DNA of 64,000 nt from assembly GCA_033764775.1 (NCBI GenBank), contig JANRIQ010000027.1:248001-312000 (forward strand). Reading direction: 5' to 3'. The first letter of the stretch is position 1. The number at the start of each line of letters is the position of its first letter. The notes under the pieces were generated by a model that had not been told where the DNA came from, ran no database searches, and was given only the letters and a program-made list of their open reading frames with translations. A program made the translations under genes and the position numbers. This document shows positions 24,302 to 31,664 of this stretch, in pieces. The stretch is from JAWXCE01 sp033764775. Lineage in GTDB: Bacteria > Pseudomonadota > Alphaproteobacteria > Rhizobiales > Rhodomicrobiaceae.

Positions 24302-25513
24302 ATGCCGAGAGCGTTCCTCAGCAGAACAGTTGTGCTGTGCGCGGCGATAATCACCACCGCCGGGGTTTCTCACGCGCAAGCTCCGCAGCCCGCGCCCATC
24401 AAGATCGACATCGCATACATCAAGGTCGCGACCGAAAAAGCGCTTCCGCTCTCCCGGCTTGACAACCCGCTGCCCGACGACGGTTTCGCCGGCGCGCGCC
24501 TTGCTCTGAACGACAACAACACGAGCGGCCGTTTCCTAAAGCAGGAGTTCGTGCTGACCGAAGTGACGGTCCCGGTCGGCGGGGACGCCGTGGCGGCGGC
24601 CAAAGCCCAGGCGGCTGAAGGGCGGCGTTTTATCCTGCTTGACGCACCGGCCGAGACCGTGCTCGCGGTCGCCGACGCCCTCAAAGGCCAGGACGCGCTC
24701 GTTTTCAACATCGCCGCGCCCGATTCCGACCTGCGCAACGAGAAATGCCGCGTCAACGTGCTCCACACCGCGCCGAGCCGCGACATGTTGGCCGACGGCC
24801 TGGCGCAATATTTGATCTGGAAGAAATGGTCGCGCTGGTTTCTCGTTCACGGCGCCCTGCCCGACGATCTGCTGAACGCGGAGGCTGTGCGGCGCGCAGC
24901 GAAACGCTTCGGCGCCAAGATCGTCGCTGAAAAGGAGTATAAAGAGGAAGGCGGCGCGCGGCGCACCGACAGCGGCCACGAGCAGGTGCAGGCGCAGATG
25001 CCCGTCTTCACCCAGGACGCGCCCGAGCATGACGTGTTGGTCGTTGCGGACGAAAATGAGGTGTTCGGCCCGTATGTGCCCTACCGCACATGGTCCGCGC
25101 GCCCCGTCGCCGGAACATCAGGCCTCACCCCGGCGAGCTGGCACCCTGCCCACGAGCAGTGGGGCGCGACCCAGTTCCAGAACCGCTTCATGAAGCTGGC
25201 CAATCGCGGCGTGCGCGCCATCGACTATCACGCCTGGCTCGCGGTGCGGGCGATCGGTGAGGCGGCGGCGCGCGTGCGCTCGGCCGAGTTCAAGGCGCTC
25301 AACGATTACATCAAAGGCCCGGAGCTTTCGTTGGCGGCCTTCAAAGGGCAGAAACTCACATTTCGCAAATGGAATGGCCAGCTTCGCCATGCGGTGGTTC
25401 TGGGCGATCGGCATCTGCCCGTCACGTGGTCGCCGCAGCCAGGATTTCTGCACCCTGTCACACCGCTCGACACGTTGGGCGTGGACGAGCCTGAAAGCAA
25501 ATGCCGCTTCTAA
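24302..25513 (+). CDS. lutA: LutA-like ABC binding protein of PQQ-dependent alcohol dehydrogenase system
   Basis: A 403-residue exported protein (signal peptide ending VSHAQA near residue 28) of the branched-chain-amino-acid-receptor-like family that accompanies PQQ alcohol dehydrogenases. Landmarks are IDIAYIKVATEKALPLSRLD, FVLTEVTVPVGGDAVAAAKA, YLIWKKWSRWFLVHG and the C-terminal GQLRHAVVLGDRHLPVTW. In Methylobacterium the equivalent LutA belongs to the lanthanide utilisation and transport cluster. The ATG at 24302 has a GGGAG site and a clean signal peptide; a frame open to 24119 is ignored. It heads lutA, beta-propeller, small exported protein, lutE, lutF, lutG-like. Whether it binds a lanthanide or a lanthanide chelator is not shown here. 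Confidence 0.78.
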   Translation: MPRAFLSRTVVLCAAIITTAGVSHAQAPQPAPIKIDIAYIKVATEKALPLSRLDNPLPDDGFAGARLALNDNNTSGRFLKQEFVLTEVTVPVGGDAVAAAKAQAAEGRRFILLDAPAETVLAVADALKGQDALVFNIAAPDSDLRNEKCRVNVLHTAPSRDMLADGLAQYLIWKKWSRWFLVHGALPDDLLNAEAVRRAAKRFGAKIVAEKEYKEEGGARRTDSGHEQVQAQMPVFTQDAPEHDVLVVADENEVFGPYVPYRTWSARPVAGTSGLTPASWHPAHEQWGATQFQNRFMKLANRGVRAIDYHAWLAVRAIGEAAARVRSAEFKALNDYIKGPELSLAAFKGQKLTFRKWNGQLRHAVVLGDRHLPVTWSPQPGFLHPVTPLDTLGVDEPESKCRF

Positions 25514-25534
25514 ATGCGGCTCTTGGGAGGATTT

Positions 25535-26506
25535 ATGATCAAACAAGGCCTTTACTCACTCAGCCTCGCCGCGCTTATCGCCTACGCCGCGCCCGCGCAC
25601 GCCTACAAGATTTTCGTATCCAACGAGAAGGACAACACCATCTCCGTCATCGACAGCGAAAAGCTTGAGGTGATCGAAACGGTGAAAGTGGGCAACCGGC
25701 CGCGCGGCATCACCATGTCGAAGGACGGGAAGCACGTCTATCTGTGCGCGAGCGACGACGACACAGTGCAAGTGATCGACGCGGAAACTTATAAGGTGCT
25801 ACACAACTTACCGTCCGGCCCAGACCCGGAGCTGTTTATCCTCCACCCGTCGGGCAACCCGCTCTACATCGCCAACGAGGACGACAACCTCGTCACCGTG
25901 GTGGACGTCATCAACAAAAAGGTGCTCGCCGAAGTGCCCGTCGGGGTCGAGCCAGAGGGCATGGGCGTGAGTCCGGACGGCAAAATTATGGTCAACACGT
26001 CCGAGACGACCAACATGGCGCATTTCATCGACACGGCGACCAACACCATCGTCGCCGACGTGCTGGTGGACAGCCGCCCGCGCTTCGCCGAGTTCACCCA
26101 GGACGGCAAGCATCTTTATGTGTCGGCCGAGATCGGCGGCACGGTGTCGGTGATCGACCCGGTCAAGCGCGAGATCATCAAGAAGATCGAGTTCGAGGTG
26201 CCGGGCGTCACGAAAGAACTGCTCCAGCCGGTGGGCGTGCGCGCCACAAAAGACGGCAAGAAAGTTTATGTCGCGCTCGGTCCGGCGAACCGCGTGGCGG
26301 TGGTCAACGGCGAGACCTGGGCGGTCGAGAAATATCTGCTGGTCGGCCAGCGCGTGTGGCAACTGGCCTTCACGCCGGATGAGAAATATCTCATCTCGAC
26401 GAACGGAAACTCGAACGACGTGTCCATCATTGACGTGAAAGCGGACAAAGTCATCAAGTCGATCAAGGTCGGCCGTCTGCCTTGGGGCGTCACAGTGCAA
26501 CCCTGA
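25535..26506 (+). CDS. PQQ-system YVTN beta-propeller protein
   Basis: A 323-residue exported seven-bladed beta-propeller. A signal peptide (MIKQGLYSLSLAALIAYAAPAHA) is followed by repeated YVTN-type blades of about 42 residues (YKIFVSNEKDNTISVIDSEK; PLYIANEDDNLVTVVDVINK; HLYVSAEIGGTVSVIDPVKR; YLISTNGNSNDVSIIDVKA). It belongs to the beta-propeller family found with PQQ-dependent catabolism ABC genes and corresponds to one of the exported lutB-D proteins of Methylobacterium. TGGGAGG lies five bases before the ATG at 25535. A role as periplasmic chaperone or binding platform is inferred. Confidence 0.83.
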   Translation: MIKQGLYSLSLAALIAYAAPAHAYKIFVSNEKDNTISVIDSEKLEVIETVKVGNRPRGITMSKDGKHVYLCASDDDTVQVIDAETYKVLHNLPSGPDPELFILHPSGNPLYIANEDDNLVTVVDVINKKVLAEVPVGVEPEGMGVSPDGKIMVNTSETTNMAHFIDTATNTIVADVLVDSRPRFAEFTQDGKHLYVSAEIGGTVSVIDPVKREIIKKIEFEVPGVTKELLQPVGVRATKDGKKVYVALGPANRVAVVNGETWAVEKYLLVGQRVWQLAFTPDEKYLISTNGNSNDVSIIDVKADKVIKSIKVGRLPWGVTVQP

Positions 26507-26589
26507 CGCCGCGCGCCCGGCGCGCTTGCATAAGCCTGCGTCCCGGCGGCGTCGCCGGGCTGTCCCAACTCAAAAAACGAGGAAACCCC

Positions 26590-27027
26590 ATGAAAAAATA
26601 TATCGGCATGGCAGCCGCCGCAGCGCTCGTCGCCCTCGCTTCCCCCACGTTCGCCCAAGAAAAGCCGCGCGGCAAATCCGGGCTGCTGACCGGCGTCACC
26701 AAGCTCAAGCCGATCACGCTCAGCGTCGGCAAGCCGCTCGTCGAGGAGCCATACGAGATCGAGGCGGGCAAATACTACCGCGTCGAGATCGTCTCGGACG
26801 GCTCGGGCGAACTGGCCATCCGCGGCCCAGAGTTTTTCCGCAACGTGTGGGTGAACGAGGTCGTCATCAACGACATCGAAATTCGCCCCCTCGGCGTTGA
26901 CAGCATCGAGTTCGACGCCGCCGGCACGGCGCGCATTTCGTTCATCCCGATCCGCCCCGGCACCTTCGTGCTGCAAATTCCAAACACCACGGCCGACAGC
27001 CAGAAAGCCGTGTTCAACGTGAAATAA
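26590..27027 (+). CDS. Small exported cupredoxin-like protein of the lut/xox cluster
   Basis: A 145-residue protein with a signal peptide (MKKYIGMAAAAALVALASPTFA) and an all-beta mature part (PITLSVGKPLVEEPYEIEAG; YYRVEIVSDGSGELAIRGPE; FIPIRPGTFVLQIPNT). The fold suggests a cupredoxin or similar sandwich, but the usual His/Cys/Met copper ligands are absent, so copper binding is doubtful. Acidic residues are frequent, which would suit a hard cation. It lies between the beta-propeller and ATPase genes and is co-directional with both. Function unknown. Confidence 0.7.
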   Translation: MKKYIGMAAAAALVALASPTFAQEKPRGKSGLLTGVTKLKPITLSVGKPLVEEPYEIEAGKYYRVEIVSDGSGELAIRGPEFFRNVWVNEVVINDIEIRPLGVDSIEFDAAGTARISFIPIRPGTFVLQIPNTTADSQKAVFNVK

Positions 27028-27151
27028 GGGCGCGTGCGGCGGTCAGAGACGCTCTCAGCCCGCCGCCGAGCTTTTTGAGTTGAGGGCGCGCCGCTCCTGT
27101 GGTCATTTGCTTTGCACGCTCGACCATGAGCGGACGGAAAGCGCGGGACGC

Positions 27152-27916
27152 ATGAACCAGCACTCGCCGGCGGCGGCGCTCACGGTGTCGTCCGTATCGC
27201 ACAGTTACGGCGATCGCAAAGCCCTCGACGGCGTCAGCCTCACGGTCGAGCGGGGGAGCTTTTGCGGCTTGCTCGGTTTGAACGGGGCGGGCAAATCCAC
27301 CCTGTTCTCGCTCATCACGCGGCTGTTCGACACGGCAGCGGGCGCCATCGAAGTGCTCGGCTTCGACATGCGCAAAAGCCCCGGCGAGGCTTTGCGGCGC
27401 ATCGGCGTCGTGTTTCAGAACCGCACCGTCGATCCCGACCTCACGGTCGCGCAGAACATGGCCTATCACGCCGCTCTCCATGGCATCTCCAGCCGCGACG
27501 GACGCCGGCTGGCCGAGGAAGCGCTCGCGCGCGTCAACCTGGCCGACAAAGCCCGCATCCGCGTGCGCGAACTCTCCGGCGGGCAGGTGCGCCGCGCCGA
27601 GATCGCCCGTGCGCTCATTCACCGCCCGCAACTGCTGCTGCTCGACGAGCCGACCGTCGGCCTCGACATCGGTTCACGCCGCGACATCGCCGCCCAGGTG
27701 CGCGAATTGGTGCGGCGCGACGGCCTCGGCGTGTTGTGGGCGACCCATCTGCTGGAGGAGGTCGAGACCGGCGATGAGGCGGTGATCCTGCACCAGGGTC
27801 GGGTCCTGGCGAGCGGCCAGGTCGGCGAGATCGTCGCGGCGCAAGGCGCGGGGTCGCTCACCGAAGCGTTCACCCGCCTGACGAGCGAACGCCCCGCCGC
27901 TGAGGCCCGCCCGTGA
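27152..27916 (+). CDS. lutE: LutE-like ABC transporter ATPase (PQQ-dependent alcohol dehydrogenase system)
   Basis: A 254-residue ATPase of the ABC-2 (drug/daunorubicin-type) class: Walker A (GLNGAGKST), Q-loop (VVFQNRTVDPDL), signature (LSGGQVRRAEIARAL), Walker B (LLLLDEPTVGLD) and switch His (WATHLLEEV). It matches the family of ATPases encoded with PQQ alcohol dehydrogenases and LutE of the lanthanide cluster. The ATG at 27152 gives the normal N-terminus. It overlaps the permease gene (GTGA). ABC-2 systems are usually exporters, so the direction of transport in this system deserves caution. Confidence 0.83.
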   Translation: MNQHSPAAALTVSSVSHSYGDRKALDGVSLTVERGSFCGLLGLNGAGKSTLFSLITRLFDTAAGAIEVLGFDMRKSPGEALRRIGVVFQNRTVDPDLTVAQNMAYHAALHGISSRDGRRLAEEALARVNLADKARIRVRELSGGQVRRAEIARALIHRPQLLLLDEPTVGLDIGSRRDIAAQVRELVRRDGLGVLWATHLLEEVETGDEAVILHQGRVLASGQVGEIVAAQGAGSLTEAFTRLTSERPAAEARP

Positions 27917-28758
27917 AACAGGACGCCCCCGCCCACGGCCTCGCCGTCGCCAGCTACGGCCTCGCGGGCTACTGGCGCTGCCTGTCCGGCATCGTCTGGC
28001 GCGAGGCGCTGCGCTTCATTCACCAACGCGCGCGCTTCCTTGCTGCGCTCGTGCGCCCGCTTGTGTGGCTGTTCATCTTCGCGGCCGGTTTTCGCTCGGT
28101 GCTGGGCGTCTCGATCATCCCGCCCTACGAAACCTATGTGCTGTACGAGGCCTATATCGCCCCCGGCCTCGTCGCCATGATCCAACTGTTCAACGGCATG
28201 CAATCCTCGCTGTCGATGGTCTACGACCGCGAGACGGGCAACATGCGGGCGCTGCTGATGAGCCCTTTCCCGCGCTGGTTCCTGCTCGCGTCCAAGCTGA
28301 TCGGCGGCGTCGCGGTGTCGCTGCTGCAGGTCTACGCGTTTCTCGCCATCGCCTGGTTCTGGGAGATCCAGCCGCCGATTTACGGCTACATCGCGGTGCT
28401 GCCGGCGCTGATCCTGTCGGGCTTCATGCTTGGCTCATTGGGGCTGCTGCTGTCTTCGGCGTTCAAGCAACTCGAGAACTTCGCGGGCGTGATGAATTTC
28501 ATCATCTTTCCGATGTTTTTTGCGTCTTCGGCGCTATACCCGCTCTGGCGGATGCGAGAATCGAGCGTGTTGCTGCACCAGATCTGCCTGTACAACCCAT
28601 TCACCCATGCGACCGAGCTGATCCGCTTCGCCCTGTATGGACAGGTGAACTGGACCTCGCTCGCCGTGGTGGCCGGCTGCACGGTTTTGTTTTTCGGCCT
28701 CGCCGTCCTCGCGTATAATCCGTCGCGAGGGGTGCTGGCCCGTCGCGCCAACGCTTAG
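27913..28758 (+). CDS. lutF: LutF-like ABC-2 type permease
   Basis: A 281-residue ABC-2 permease with six hydrophobic segments (LAALVRPLVWLFIFAAGF; LVAMIQLFNGMQSSLSM; ALLMSPFPRWFLLASKLIGG; FLAIAWFW; NFAGVMNFIIFPMFFASSAL; LAVVAGCTVLFFGLAVLAY). The start GTG (27913) overlaps the lutE stop. It would form the membrane channel of the lut-like system. Downstream, a small exported protein follows after 34 bases. Confidence 0.83.
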   Translation: MKQDAPAHGLAVASYGLAGYWRCLSGIVWREALRFIHQRARFLAALVRPLVWLFIFAAGFRSVLGVSIIPPYETYVLYEAYIAPGLVAMIQLFNGMQSSLSMVYDRETGNMRALLMSPFPRWFLLASKLIGGVAVSLLQVYAFLAIAWFWEIQPPIYGYIAVLPALILSGFMLGSLGLLLSSAFKQLENFAGVMNFIIFPMFFASSALYPLWRMRESSVLLHQICLYNPFTHATELIRFALYGQVNWTSLAVVAGCTVLFFGLAVLAYNPSRGVLARRANA

Positions 28759-28792
28759 CTCCATGAAAAACAATCGCCGGGAGAAACGAACC

Positions 28793-29410
28793 ATGAAACT
28801 GCGCGCTGTCGCGGCCGCCGCCGCCATCGTGTTCGCCGGCCCCGCCTTCGCCGCTGCGCCGACCGACAAGGATTGGCCGTGCGTGCAGCGCAAAGTGCCC
28901 CAGCTGAGCGCCGGGGCCGTTTGGTCGGGGCCGCCGCTGGAGCCGGCGTTCGAAACCTGGCGGAGCGAGCCAGACGTGGCCAAACTCGTGGCTCAGCTCG
29001 TCTCGCGGCGAACCGCGCTCGAGGACGCGCCCAATCTTATCCAGGAGTTCGCCGCTCCGCTCAAAGACACGAAGACGCACAAGCTGACGCTGGTGTTCGC
29101 CGGCGTCTTCTCCGAGATCAACGCGCTGCGCTCCGACATCATCCGAGCCATCGAGCGCTACACCCTCAACCAGCGACGGCGCGCCGACGAAATCCGCAAA
29201 ACCCGCGCCGTGCTCGAGCCGCTGTCCCAAAAGCCGGACAAGACGCCGGAGGAACGCAAGCGCGTCACCGAGTTGGAGGAGCAGTTGCAGTGGCAGATGC
29301 GCATTCACGAGGATCGCGAGAGCTCGCTGATCTATATCTGCGAGACGCCGGTCATCCTGGAGCAGCGCGCCTTCTCCATCGGGCGCGAGGTGCAGAACGC
29401 GATGAATTAG
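28793..29410 (+). CDS. Exported helical protein of the lut cluster (LutG-like position)
   Basis: A 205-residue protein with a signal peptide (MKLRAVAAAAAIVFAGPAFA) and a largely alpha-helical mature region, including a coiled-coil stretch about residues 125-175 (LNQRRRADEIRKTRAVLEPL...ERKRVTELEEQLQWQM). Cysteines in DWPCVQRKVP and IYICETP could form a disulfide. No family function is known. It occupies the place of the exported LutG protein at the end of the lut transporter genes. An in-frame ATG at 28763 would spoil the signal peptide; the ATG at 28793 has GGGAGAAACG upstream. Confidence 0.7.
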   Translation: MKLRAVAAAAAIVFAGPAFAAAPTDKDWPCVQRKVPQLSAGAVWSGPPLEPAFETWRSEPDVAKLVAQLVSRRTALEDAPNLIQEFAAPLKDTKTHKLTLVFAGVFSEINALRSDIIRAIERYTLNQRRRADEIRKTRAVLEPLSQKPDKTPEERKRVTELEEQLQWQMRIHEDRESSLIYICETPVILEQRAFSIGREVQNAMN

Positions 29411-29413
29411 GGT

Positions 29414-30091
29414 TCACGGCTCCGGCTCGTCGACCTCAAGCGGCAGTCCCATGAAGGACCACACGTCCGCGCCCTCGGCGTACCACGCCACATTCGCGTA
29501 GCCGTATTCGAGCGCGCGCTTGGCGGCGTTCCACGACATCCAGCAGTCCGTCATGCAATAGAACAGGAGAAGGCGCGTGCGGTCGTCGCCGGTGAGGCGC
29601 GCCAGCGCGCGGCGGAAATAAGCGTCCGTCTCCGGGCTGAGGCCGCCGAAACCCACATCGGGGAGCCAAGCGGAGCCGGGAATGTTCTCCCGGTGCTTGC
29701 CGCGCCACAGGATGTGCGGCGGCAGATTGGGCGGGCGGGCGACGCGGGGCATGACGTCGATGAAAATGGCGGCGCGGTCGCGCCACAGGCGGTGGGCCTC
29801 TTCGGTCGAGACGACGCGGGCGCCGCGCAGCGTCGCCGGGGTCGGCGCGTGATAATCGTGATCACGATAGCCGGTAGGTTCGGGCGTTTCAGCGAGAGCT
29901 GCGGGGACGCAGGGCGGGCCAAGTATGAGGGCGAGCAACACGCCGAACCCAAAGATCCAACAGCGTATGCGATGCTCGGATAGACTGCCGCGGGCGATGG
30001 CCGGCGGCGGGCCGGGAGAGCGCGCGGCGTTCGCGCCGCCGCACCGGCTTAAGCCGACATGGCGCGCACCGAACCCCCGGCGCCGGCGCAT
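29414..30091 (-). CDS. PQQ-dependent catabolism-associated Cys motif (CxxxCW) rhodanese-like protein
   Basis: A 225-residue exported protein of the family named for its CXXCW motif. After a hydrophobic leader (FGFGVLLALILGPPCVPAALA), a degenerate rhodanese-like fold follows (TEEAHRLWRDRAAIFIDVMP; IPGSAWLPDVGFGG), then the signature loop FYCMTDCWMSWNAAKRA, here CxxxCW. It is encoded only near PQQ dehydrogenases and may act in periplasmic redox or assembly of the quinoprotein. The ATG at 30091 overlaps the xoxJ stop (TGATG), so it is the distal gene of the xoxFGJ unit. Confidence 0.83.
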   Translation of the reverse strand: MRRRRGFGARHVGLSRCGGANAARSPGPPPAIARGSLSEHRIRCWIFGFGVLLALILGPPCVPAALAETPEPTGYRDHDYHAPTPATLRGARVVSTEEAHRLWRDRAAIFIDVMPRVARPPNLPPHILWRGKHRENIPGSAWLPDVGFGGLSPETDAYFRRALARLTGDDRTRLLLFYCMTDCWMSWNAAKRALEYGYANVAWYAEGADVWSFMGLPLEVDEPEP

Positions 30092-30915
30092 CACTTGGTG
30101 ATCAGCTGATCGTTCTCATCGAGAAGCGGAACGCCATAATCCAGCAGGATTTTGTGGATGTCATTCTGCTTGCGGGTTATCAGCCGGTTCAAATCGCGCT
30201 TCCACTCCTGATCGTGCGGGCGCACTCCAAAGGTGATGCGGTAGGCTTGGCGAGCGCCTTTCGTCTCTTTCACCAGAGGCGTCACGGTCATGGGCGTTGC
30301 GGATTTTTTCGCGTAATAGCCGCCGATCGGCCCCCACAGGATGCCGGCGTCAATTGCGCCGCTCTCGATGTCCTTGACCATCTGCTCGGACGGGGACTCA
30401 TACCTGCGGTCCACCATCAGCGCGTAAGGACGAGCATTGCCGATCAGGCCGTTGACGGCAAGCACATCGCCTGGAGGGGCGCCCGCGATGATGCCGAGCT
30501 TTTTGCCCTGCAGGCGCTCGTCGTTGAGATTGACGAGACCGTCGAGACCTGAGCCGGTTTTGTACACGATGACCCAGGCGGAGCGATAGTAGTGATTGGT
30601 GTTCTGCACCAACTCGTCGCCCTGCGCAAAACCTATGATGATATCGCAGCGCCCGGCCCGCAAAGTTTGCCGCACGAACCCTGTCGCCATGGGAAACCAT
30701 GTATAGGCGACAGGTATCTTCAGTTCGGCGGCGACGAGTTCGGCGATTTTGTTCTCGAAGCCTTCGCCCGCCATGTTCGAGAACGGCATATTGGCGGGGT
30801 CGGCGCACACGCGCAGCGTCGTGGTGTCGACGATGTTCGAGGTCTCCGTCTGCGCCATGGCGCTAGACGCCGTCGTGATCGCCGCTGCAGCGACGCAGAG
30901 ATATTTCAGGATCAT
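30091..30915 (-). CDS. xoxJ: XoxJ periplasmic binding-protein-like partner of lanthanide methanol dehydrogenase
   Basis: A 274-residue MxaJ/XoxJ-type protein with a signal peptide (MILKYLCVAAAAITTASSAMA) and an SBP family 3 fold (LRVCADPANMPFSNMAGEGF; AYTWFPMATGFVRQTLRAGR; CDIIIGFAQGDELVQNT; WGPIGGYYAKKS). XoxJ is needed for or assists XoxF maturation and is proposed to bind partly folded XoxF. It lies 49 bases after xoxG and is coupled to the CxxxCW gene downstream. Confidence 0.92.
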   Translation of the reverse strand: MILKYLCVAAAAITTASSAMAQTETSNIVDTTTLRVCADPANMPFSNMAGEGFENKIAELVAAELKIPVAYTWFPMATGFVRQTLRAGRCDIIIGFAQGDELVQNTNHYYRSAWVIVYKTGSGLDGLVNLNDERLQGKKLGIIAGAPPGDVLAVNGLIGNARPYALMVDRRYESPSEQMVKDIESGAIDAGILWGPIGGYYAKKSATPMTVTPLVKETKGARQAYRITFGVRPHDQEWKRDLNRLITRKQNDIHKILLDYGVPLLDENDQLITK

Positions 30916-30964
30916 TACCCTTACCTTTCGACTCTCGCACGCGCGGGGTCGCCGCGCCTCTGCA

Positions 30965-31483
30965 TTAGCCCGGCTGCAGGCACGCTTCTTCGTTCTTCTT
31001 GAACGCGGCGGACGGCGGATCCTTCTTGGCCGGGCGGCCCGGCGGGATGGCGCCGTCCGAACGGGCCTTCAGGTAGATCCACAGGTCGTCAAGGTAGCAC
31101 ACCACGTTGCGGTTGGTGCCGAAGGACGGCATCACGCTCTGCTCGCTCGCGCCGACTTTCTGACGGCCCTGGATTATGACGGCCTGGAAGTCCTCGTAAG
31201 ACATGGTCTTCACGGAGTCGACCAGCGCGGGGGCGTAAGTGCTTCCTAGGCCTTCCGGGCCGTGGCACACGTGGCATTCGGCGTGATAGCGACGGAAGCC
31301 GCTAAAGGTGTACCAGTCGGTCGTGCCGTCGGGCTTGATGTTGTAAGTCGGCACGCTATCCTTGGTCATATACTTGCCGTCTTCTTCAGTCTTGCCGTCC
31401 TGCGCTGAAGAGGCGGTTGGAAGCGCGAAAGCGGCGACGACAAGGGCGGCGCACGCCGCAGCGCGCAAACTCCAATTCGACAT
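30965..31483 (-). CDS. xoxG: XoxG c-type cytochrome, electron acceptor of XoxF
   Basis: A 172-residue periplasmic cytochrome c with a signal peptide (about residues 1-27) and a single haem site (CHVCH in RRYHAECHVCHGPEGLG). The likely Met axial ligand is in SVMPSFGTNRNVVCY. It is the dedicated electron acceptor of XoxF. A GGAGGAACG ribosome site precedes the ATG. The 181-base gap from xoxF contains a strong hairpin, so its expression may be set lower than that of xoxF. Two additional cysteines (VVCYLDDLW and the C-terminal EACLQPG) could form a disulfide. Confidence 0.93.
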   Translation of the reverse strand: MSNWSLRAAACAALVVAAFALPTASSAQDGKTEEDGKYMTKDSVPTYNIKPDGTTDWYTFSGFRRYHAECHVCHGPEGLGSTYAPALVDSVKTMSYEDFQAVIIQGRQKVGASEQSVMPSFGTNRNVVCYLDDLWIYLKARSDGAIPPGRPAKKDPPSAAFKKNEEACLQPG

Positions 31484-31616
31484 CGTTCCTCCAAGATTTT
31501 TTTATAAAGTCTGGTTGTTTTTGTCGTTGCGAGCAAATGAACTAAACGTAATTTTTATGAGAAAGCAATGCGACCGATAGGCGTACCGACGCGCGCGGCA
31601 GTCCGCTCAAAGTTAC

Positions 31617-31642
31617 GGCGCGGCTGGTCGCCCAGTCGCGCC
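31617..31642 (-). promoter_or_regulatory. Strong hairpin in the xoxF-xoxG intergenic mRNA
   Basis: On the coding (minus) strand GGCGCG-A-CTGG-GCGA-CCAG-C-CGCGCC folds into ten base pairs with one A-C mismatch and a GCGA tetraloop, 22 bases after the xoxF stop. No T-run follows, so it is better read as a 3'-end stabiliser or partial attenuator of the abundant xoxF message than as a full terminator. Confidence 0.6.
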
Positions 31643-31664
31643 GTTGAAGGATGTAGGCCTAGCC

